A stretch of 64,000 bases of DNA from Owenia fusiformis (lineage: Eukaryota > Annelida > Polychaeta > Sabellida > Oweniidae): contig CAIIXF020000005.1 in NCBI GenBank assembly GCA_903813345.2, positions 25,671,375-25,735,374 on the forward strand. Direction: 5' to 3'. The stretch's first letter is position 1. Every line of letters starts with the position of its first letter. A program made the translations under genes and the position numbers. Positions 1 to 27,800 of the stretch are shown in pieces. The notes below the pieces were generated by a model. That model saw only the letters and a list, made by a program, of their open reading frames with translations, had not been told where the DNA came from and did not search any database.

Positions 1-18252
<18,252 letters not shown>

Positions 18253-18336
18253 TAGATGTCAATTTTACATCATTCAGTGCCTTTGTTTTATGCCTCATCA
18301 CATTTGAAGTTGCATTAATATTACATGCAAGTCCTG

Positions 18337-18342
18337 AATAAA
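18337..18342 (+). promoter_or_regulatory. candidate polyadenylation signal of ankrd55
   Basis: AATAAA lies 85 bp after the TGA, the first canonical hexamer downstream of the stop. Confidence 0.55.
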
Positions 18343-18819
18343 TGTTTCATGTACTTGGCCTATAGGTGGTGCAGTAATCTGCCTTGCTCCATGTATTGTC
18401 ATAAAGAGCAAACTAGTTTTATTCTATTATAAATATTTCTGTACTTTCTGTTTTTGGTGAAACTGAAACGATGATCAGGTCACACGCGCTACACACACTA
18501 ATTCTTTTCAAACTGTTACTATACTAGTATATTGTACGAAACGTATGCTTGTATTAATGTTTACTAAGCATACAGTGTATGCTATGGGTACTTCTTTTTA
18601 ATTTTGTGTATTTAAGAATGCGAGTCGGGCATTGAGTCCTTTTAAGGAAAAACATTATCAGTTTATCAGAAGAATTCAGATCCTATGTTTTAATTTGTTT
18701 TATGAGTGGTAGCAACAAGCTGCAACATTCCATGTTATGTACAATATTGCACAAGTCCACAAGTTGATTTTATTGATAGATTTAAATTGTTTTCATGTGG
18801 TCTGTAGAACGATCAGTAA

Positions 18820-19040
18820 ATTACAAATATACATGTGTTTTGTAGATTACACAACTACATGTGTTCTGTAATTTACGCAGGTACATGTGTTCTGTAAATT
18901 ATGTAGGTACATGTGTTCTGTAAATTATGCAAGTCCATGTGATCTGACTGTAAATTACATATAAAGTACATGTAATCTATAGATTACATAAGTACATGAG
19001 ATTTGCAGATTGTATTACTATTTGTGATCTGTACATTACA
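18820..19040. repeat. ~30-bp degenerate tandem repeat
   Basis: Six to eight diverging units of GTACATGTGTTCTGTAAATT type. Single related pieces recur near 19279-19310. Confidence 0.7.
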
Positions 19041-19062
19041 CACATACATACTCAGCCAATCT

Positions 19063-19262
19063 GCAACAGTACCGTATGGTACCGCTTTGGCAATGGTACC
19101 GTACGGAAATATGGTACTGTACAGTACCATAGACTAATATGGTACCATACCGTATCATAGACTAAAATGGTACTGTACGGTACCGTGAAGACTGTATGAC
19201 ACCATACTCCAACAGTACCGTATGGTACAATACTCTTAATGTACCGAACGGTACCGTGATTT
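19063..19262. repeat. GGTACCGTAC palindrome cluster
   Basis: About ten self-complementary blocks such as GTACCGTATGGTACCG, GGTACCGTACGG and ACGGTACCGT within 200 bp, separated by spacers such as CATAGACTAA. A related piece (GCCATGGTACCGTGCC) is in the 5142 hairpin. Confidence 0.7.
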
Positions 19263-19364
19263 TATTGTGCAGATTAGTAGTGTATGATCTGTAGATTACA
19301 TAAGTACAGTCAGGTGTTTGTATTGATATATGAGAACAGTATGATGATGCCATCCAACAGAGTA

Positions 19365-19758
19365 CCGGGTGTCCCAAAAGAAATTGTACTTTTTTCCTAC
19401 ATTGAACTTTGCCTATGATAAAGAGAATTCATTTTCCAAATATCAGTTAAAAATTTAAACTACTTACTTTGGATATTTTTTGTGGTCTAAATAACTTACT
19501 TCCATCCATTGAATGCAATTCTGATGGGTGATGGTGCTAAAAAAATTTCACTAAAACTAATTAGAATTTTTTTCTCTATAACTAAATTGAATTACCTGGT
19601 GAAAATTTCAGACACTTATGACAATTAAATTGTTTAGAATCTGAATACAATAAAAAATGGGTAGTGGTACTAAAACAAGCTTTTAGCTCTAAAATGATTT
19701 GAAGAACATTCCTTCATCACTCATGTTAGGCTTGTACAATTTATTTTGAGACACTCTG
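19365..19758. mobile_element. 394-bp TA-flanked TIR element
   Basis: Left end CCGGGTGTCCCAAAAGAAAT and right end (inverse) CAGAGTGTCTCAAAATAAAT, both continuing into TGTAC, are flanked by TA (19363-19364, 19759-19760). There is no coding capacity. Termini relate it to the 14334 element. Confidence 0.7.
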
Positions 19759-19760
19759 TA

Positions 19761-21598
19761 TACCATATTTTATATTATATTATTTGTTATTGCATCCCTT
19801 TATTGTTTTGTATGTAATAGTAAATGTATTAAAAAAAATTATTTAAAATAAAAATTTTTTCTAGAATGAACCAAAAATGTTTATTTGTGAATTTCAAGTA
19901 ACACACAAATCGAGACAGAAAATATCAAGAAACTCTGCCGTCTTTTGGAAACTGATTTATGTCAAATGTTGCTGCAGATAATCATACTAAAAAATAAGTA
20001 TATTTGAATAGATCAAAAGAGGGCACGATTTATCGGAAACGTCTATTGCGCTAGAAGAAGCTATTCAATGTAACAGAATGCTCAGCCTGGTTTTTAACAA
20101 TAAATGAAAAAAAATGTCACCATTTCATAGACCTCTCTTATAATCTTAGCACTAACCTGATTAAACAAGATAGATATAATACATTCTGTCAAATTATTGT
20201 AACTGGATGAAGCCTTTTTTGTGGTGAAGACAACTTTATTTGGTAACACAACAAAAAGTCAACATAACACATTTGTTTGTATTTGTTACTTACTTGTATA
20301 TTTTATAAAAAATCATCGTTAATTTTATACAAAATATCTTTGTACAGAATTCTTTTGTACCAAATATAAATGTACAGTATAGTTAATATTATACAGATAA
20401 TTTCATATTAAAGTAATTTCTAGTTAATTTGTAATCTATACACTCACCTACTATTTATAGTAGTTAACCTCAAATAATGACAATGTCACATAAAAAGAAG
20501 TTTAAAGCATCTATCACGCTGATACAATGGTTTATCGTTTTGAAATATAATGTAATGTATATTGTACAATTAAAACAAATACTATTGATGAAATATTTAA
20601 AACATTAAAGACGTGTCTCATTTATTTGCCTGAGTCCATTCAATTAACCCATAGATCTTTCTATGACACAATACCTACTTTTTAATAATATACTTTCATA
20701 AATGCATGATCAAATTACAAAATCTCCATTTTATCATGTACAATATTACATCACCTAAAACAGAATATTGTCTCATAAAAAACTATAATTGCATAATACC
20801 TGTATAATAGCTGTATATACTGGGAATCCCCATCCTCCATTAGCGCAGGATCTCAAGATCCAGAATACCTTCTAAACCCAATGGTCATTTTTGGTACGAT
20901 CATAACTTATGATTCCAAGAAAACCATAAGTATTTTGACGAAAAATAATATTTCCGAAAAGTTACAACAGTTCCAAATATGGACCCCTGAGGAAGAATGG
21001 ATTTTGTACACCTATTTAGGTGGATGGTGAATGCCTACCTTACATACATCTAACAGGTATATACCTCCCTATACTGCAAAATCATACTACATGTATTGGT
21101 AAAATATTAAAATTAACTACTAAACATATGTTATAACATACGTCTGGAATATGTTCATGTATATTTGATTAAAAAAAGTTTGATACACATATTTACATGT
21201 CATAACTTTTCTGCCTGGAAAGATTTCAATATTGAAACCTGGAATGATTCGATATTATCATTATTATTGCAATTGCAAGTAAAACCAATCTTAAAACATT
21301 TAAAAGTCTGTTATACAATATTGTTACTTCTGTTAATTAACATGATTTTTAATTATATTTACAAAATATGTCTGTGAATGTTCATTCAGAATTGTAGTAA
21401 TTGATGCTCTAATAAATATAGCTTTTATGGTAGCACTTCTGAGTACTATCATAATATATACAAATCAATCAATCTATTCAAATAGCCGAGTGAGGATCAT
21501 GGAATGTATAATATGGAATTAAAAAAATTCTATGATACAAAAATATATACAAATACTCCTATCGTATGGCAATGTTTAAGCTTTAAATGTTGCTACGA
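19761..21598. other. intergenic space between convergent genes
   Basis: AT-rich with no supported gene. It presumably contains the 3' UTR of the minus-strand transferrin gene next to 21598. I found no clear canonical polyadenylation hexamer close to that stop on the minus strand. Confidence 0.55.
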
Positions 21599-21845
21599 CT
21601 ACAAGAACATTGCCATGGTTACAATAAGTGTTACTAAGGTGAACATATGTGATGTAACAGTCACTGATGCTGCACTCTGGCAATTATACCACTGAAGACG
21701 CTCCATTCCACGTGTGAACACACTTCCTAGGTAATTTTTATATTCTTGCATTTCAGGCTCTATTTCTATTAGCCTCACAGTGGCGTCTTGGAATATTAGG
21801 TCCTTATAGTCCTTATATGAGTCAAACATAGCAAAGTCTGGATTA
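21599..21845 (-). CDS. meltf: meltf exon 14: C-lobe end and GPI signal
   Basis: Residues 688-769. NPDFAMFDSYKDYKDLIFQD and ATVRLIEI match the transferrin DLLFKDATVR region. The end reads NCQSAASVTVTSH followed by hydrophobic MFTLVTLIVTMAMFL and TAG. Ser745-Ser748 are candidate anchor-attachment residues. There is no cytoplasmic tail, so a GPI anchor is more likely than a transmembrane helix. Confidence 0.9.
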
Positions 21846-24800
21846 CTGAAAACAGATAAAACAAACATGTAGTAAAGTGAATCATGTAAAAATTAAGATG
21901 ATTGAAAATACAGTGAATGGAAATGACTACACTCGGTTGCAGTTTAAGTTGTCACTCATTATTTTTTGTGACTGAAATTCCCTACAATATTTGCCCGCTC
22001 ATCACCCTAATTTCCTGATTTTGAGAGAATATGTTAGAGAAACAAATGTCAGTGAGGCAAATTACAAGGTGGTGTCAAAGTACTACAGAAGTTGATTTTG
22101 AACTCTGAAGTGCAGACATGACTTCAAAATCACCAAAAAGTCGAGTGACATTTTACATTTCCTCCAAGCTTAGTCATTATATCAATTGTTCTATAAATTC
22201 AAACAGTTGTACCACAGTACCATTGGAAGAATGCTTTAGAAGTCAAAACTATCAGAAATATTTACAAATCAATAATGTAGACATTTACACATTCACATGA
22301 TGACATTATGTTGACAGTAATAGATTAGTTCTAGTGAAGTCTTAGCAAGACAAGTAAAATGCCTTTCAGAGACACGAACATTGAAAGCCTTATGAAAAGA
22401 GATTCATAGCCTTGCAACACATAACACAATATCTTTGTAGCTTAATGTATTATATACAGTACTTGCCTTAATAAATTCTAAATTATTTGATAGATAAACA
22501 TCTTTACAACATAATTATATCACAACAGCCATCAATTAAATTTCAACATGCTTACTTGTATTTGTTCCTATAGCAGCAAATATATTAATAAATATGACAA
22601 TTTAGTAAAGAAGAAGGAGTACAAGTCAATGCATTGAAACAGGTAGATTCAACTTGTATGAAATTGAGGTAGATTCAACTTGTATGAAAATGAGGTAGAT
22701 TCAACTTGTTTGAAAATGAGGTAGATTCAACTTATATGAAAGTGAGGTAGATTCAACTTGTATGAAAGTGAGGTAGATTCAACTTGTATGAAAGTGAGGT
22801 GGATTCAACTTGTATGAAAGTGAGGTAGATTCAACTTGTATGAAAGTGAGGTAGATTCAACTTGTATGAAAGTGAGGTAGATTCAACTTGTATGAAAGTG
22901 AGGTAGATTCAACTTGTATGAAAGTAAGGTAGATTCAACTTGTATGAAAGTGAGGTAGATTCAAGCTGTATGAAAGTGAGGTAGATTCAACTTGTATGAA
23001 AGTGAGGTAGATTCAAGCTGTATGAAAGTGAGGTAGATTCAACTTGTATGAAAGTGAGGTAGATTCAACTTGTATGAAAGTGAGGTAGATTCAACTTACC
23101 TATCTGATGCAAAGAATTGCTGTGCATAGTTAAGAAGATTCCAGTAGATCTTCTTTTCTTTTGTGGTCTTAAAGTCTGAAAGCATAAAATGCAAGAAATG
23201 TATCAAAGTATTTTCAAATGCCAGTACCAAATACTTTTTGTAAATTTAAGAATTTCTAAGTCTATTGTTCTCTATTTGTGATAATTTGTTGGTTACAACA
23301 ATGAAATTAGGAATTTGAACTATATCATTGCTTTTGTAATGTAGACAAGGATAGATGACATGTTTAATTTGAAATATACATCATGGGAGCAGTATGAGAG
23401 GAATGTTGTTTTATCAAGAGGCAAAGCATGTAGACTTACGTGCTGTAACGACTGCATTACTTGGTACCTCTCCCAGATTACAATCTGCCCAATCATCAAT
23501 TGCTTTACGTTTGCCATCCTTACACATCAGTTCATAATCATCTGATCTTCTATTTCGGGCCCATTCGGCCTGATTTCGTCCATCTGTGTTCTCACGCACG
23601 GAGAAATGTTTAATAAATGCTACATCACCACCATCTATAACAACAATATAGCATGGATATTAAATATCTTATAAAACAAGGAATAAGTAGAAAGTGTCAC
23701 TGTCTGGTAAGTATTATAAGAAATACACGTACAGATAGCTACAAAATAGTAATAACAAGTTGTTACAGACTTCAAAAGTGATGTCTGTTACTGCTCATAA
23801 AATCAGTAAACAATGTGTCATATTTTATTGACTTCTGCTACATGGTGGTGATAAAGTGTATATGTTCTTCAAGTCTTCGTGATTATTTCTATCAAATATA
23901 CCTCATCTATCTTTATACATCTATCATGTTCAATCAAATCATTCAACATTCCAATCGCTTTTCCAAAAATTTAAAAATTCTAAACTGGTCCAATGCAATC
24001 AAAGGTAAAGCAATCCTACAATTGTCAAATGAATGCAGCATCCAGTTGTGAATACTGAGCAGATCATTGCTATAAATATAGTACTCAGACTACACCAATA
24101 AGATTAAAACCTACCCTCAGTTAGACACCTGAAAGCTCCACTCCCTCCAAAGTAGAGCTCATCACTGTTGCGTCTACATTTATCCTGTCCCCCTGAGGCA
24201 CATACCTCACACAGGTTGATAGGGTTGCGATCCTTAGTGTTGTACGCTGTGTCTAATACGCCAGGAATACACGCCTTACTGAAGAACTCGCCTAGAAATG
24301 AACGTGGATATTATGAGGGTAGTGTATTAGGAAGTTTTTATATTGGGTAAATAATATCTAATCTTGAGCATCATCTTCTTTTCCTCCAGGACTCACTACA
24401 CAATTGTATTCATTTTATATGCTTTTTTATCTAATGTGCATGTCGTATTAACTTATTGAGACGAAATATATCTGAAAATCAGAACAGAACACAGATTCGC
24501 AATTCCCAATGTCTCTCCAGCAAATGCTGGGTTCATTAATAAGTTTGAGGCCACACAAAATGTGAGGCAGCCGCATAACCATATGTAAGGTACAAACTAT
24601 TAACCCTTTCCTTGAATTTTATCACTGAAATACAATTTGTAGTAAGGATTATCACATAAGAACAACTTGTCAAAATTTGGTGTAAAAATACTGAATAGAA
24701 CTGGATATATTGTCATTTCATTGATGTATATAAATAAAAATAATGGTGCCAAAAGGAGCCTATCGCCCTGAAAGGTATTGCATAATAGGGCTCAATATGG

Positions 24801-27800
24801 AGCCTATTGTCCTGAAAGGGTTAAGAAAGATCCCATAAAGCAGTAAGTAAAGGCATGATGCAATACTGTATCCTTACCAACAGCATAGGCAGTGTCGCAG
24901 TTCAAGATTCTAATCTGATTGGTCTCAACTAGTGTATCAACTGGTACCAACCAGCCTGAGGCGGTACCAGCCCCAGCAGTACATGCTCTACGTCCCTTCA
25001 AGTTGAAGATGGTGAGGTGAGAGTCGCGTTTCCTAGCAACAGCTACAGAGTAGTACTTGGCTGTACTGTAACCACTGTAATCTTCTGCTGCTATAGGAAC
25101 CAGGTTGTAATCTCTGAAAAAATGTCAAAGGGTCAGATAAATAAAATAGGTGTGCTGACAGCTTTAATTGCATCCTGAGGTTTATCAACAGTGAAGGTTG
25201 CATTTTTGGAAGAGGACTCTGGTTATATAAATGACAATTTTGGTGGATGGACATTTATTGACATGACCCCTTTTTAATATTCAGTACAATATCCCCAGCT
25301 CCATGTAACTTCATTTTGAAGAGGCATCTCAAATCCAGACACAATCCAAATTCAAAACCTAAATGGATGTGTCACTCCCAATCAATGCAAAATATATATA
25401 GATACATGTCTAACGTTATCATAGTGCCACTTTTTGGTTGGACTTTGTATAATATATAGTGTGGCTTACTTTCCACCCTTATAGATGTCTCCAGCATCCA
25501 GTGTCATCAAATCGGCATCTCCCTGGCTGATCTTCTGCATACAATCATCAGTACTGATACCTATAAAACACAAGGCATGTGTTATTTGTGATTTGTGATT
25601 TTTGTCCTGCATTCATAAGTTATACAAATTAACAGTATCACATTCTGATTTACAGGAATTAAGTTTCATTCACTTATGGATCCATACAGTTTTTAGTGAA
25701 GTCCTTTTATCGGAAATATGAACAGAATAAAGCTTGTATACAAACTGAACTAGCCATATCCCATTGTCAAAATAAACTTAATAATTATATTATTAATTAT
25801 GTTTATTCATTTTACCACAACATCTTACCTAATATACAATCCAACACTGGTTTGAGGTTTTTAGCAGAGAAAGCTTGAATCATGGATTCGCATTTCCTCA
25901 TTTCATGTGTTGAGATAACACACCATCTAGCTGTTCTGATGTCACACTTGGCAAGCACCTCCAGTTTCTCCCTGTATTCATCACCTGTAAAGAACAATAA
26001 CACTCAAGGTAAGAACATGTATCAGCGTTTTAGTTACAAGTAGACAAGGGCTGTTTCCCCATTGTTTTGAGGAATTTTGCAACTGTTTCAATGTTAAACA
26101 AGGATGCAAAGTTTAGTGGGTATAAGCATTTTCCTGAAATTTTGATGCCAAGATTTATGTGGCGCCTAAGCCACTGCCCAACCATCCAAACAGACACTTA
26201 TATTCCCAGAAGCACAAGAAGACAACTATAGCACTCTAAATGTGATTAAAAATTAGTTATGATACTGCATGAAACACAAGTTATGTTACTTGCTCATATT
26301 ATTAAATCTTATCTATTGTATTTACAATCATTTACAGACAAAAACTGAATAAAGCTGTATACTCTTTCATTCTGATTTCGTGATCTTACTAATAATAACC
26401 GAAATACAATAGATAAATGTACTTGTGAATAATGGTAATGTGTTCACTTACCGACCCATTTATCGTAATTATCTTTCTCTCCTACATCTATAAGCTCCAA
26501 GACATCATCACTGAATAGCAGATTGTAGCCTCCCCAGGGAGCAGACTGGAACATGTCAAATAGGTTTTTATATGGGCCGGTAGCTCCAAACACAGCAGAA
26601 AGTTCCTCCATTAGTTTCTTGTACTCATCCCGCGTGGTTGCTGACCTGAATGCTGATGTCATGACGATATTACCTGGTACCATACCCCAGTTACACGTCT
26701 TGTAATTCTCCCAGCCCATGCGGCTTCCTGTCTGGCCTAAGTTATTGGGGCAGAGAAGGTCAAAGTCCTACAAAACATAAAAGATAAAATAAATGAATGT
26801 AGTACAAAAAGCTGACCCTTTTTATATAAATTTGAAAACTAATCACTGGTGTAATAGGATGTATTCAAATATAAAGAGATGTCAACATACCGAAGGGTTG
26901 ACGTTTCCACTAGAATTCTTTGTCATCTGCTCAATAGTATTCTCCCTCAAAAATGCAATATCTCCAGCGCCACTGGAGACACATTCAAAAGCTCCCTGAT
27001 ACCCAGCAAATGGGTCATTAGTTGAGCAATAGTCTTCTCCTTGGCCAACACACAGGTTACATACACTAGCTGGGTTAGCACCTAAAGATACAAATATATC
27101 TAAAGTTAATAGACAGTCTTCTCTTTGTCCAACAAACAGGTGACATACACAAACAGCCATTCTAATTGGAATCCATAAACAGACATTATACTTACCAAAT
27201 GGATTAAAGTAGATCTGGAGTGCATTTGGAGCACACATACTTCTGAAGAAGTCGGCGGCTGATTTGACAGGAACATTGCACTGTGTGACCTCCATAATGT
27301 TCTGCTCCAGTAGATGGGAGATCGGATACACCCAACCAGCTCCATGGCCAGTACCTGTGAAGCAAAACAACTCAAGTTGTGATACACAATTAACCTTATG
27401 AAATTGACTTTGTTTACTGTCAGTCTTGCCCATAGTCTATGCTCTCACTAATAAAATAAGGGGAATGCAAGTACAAGTACTTTCGACACAACTTAAAGGG
27501 GCAACAAAGGGAACTGATGCAAGACTAGATCTTACAAACATTCTTATTACCATCTCCCTTCCAACAAACAATATACAACATGCCAATAATACCATTTATT
27601 TCTGCAAGAATCCCTATTTAGCTAGTTATTCATCAACTGTTATAAAAACAGTAAACTGAGATTACTGGATTCAGTGGATTTGGAGCGATTAGTAAATTCA
27701 AACATTGAACAGTGAATTTGGAAAACTGTATGTAGATAGCCATACAATATATGACTCAGGCCTCTATTTAACATCAGTATTTGACATACCTGTATGGCAA

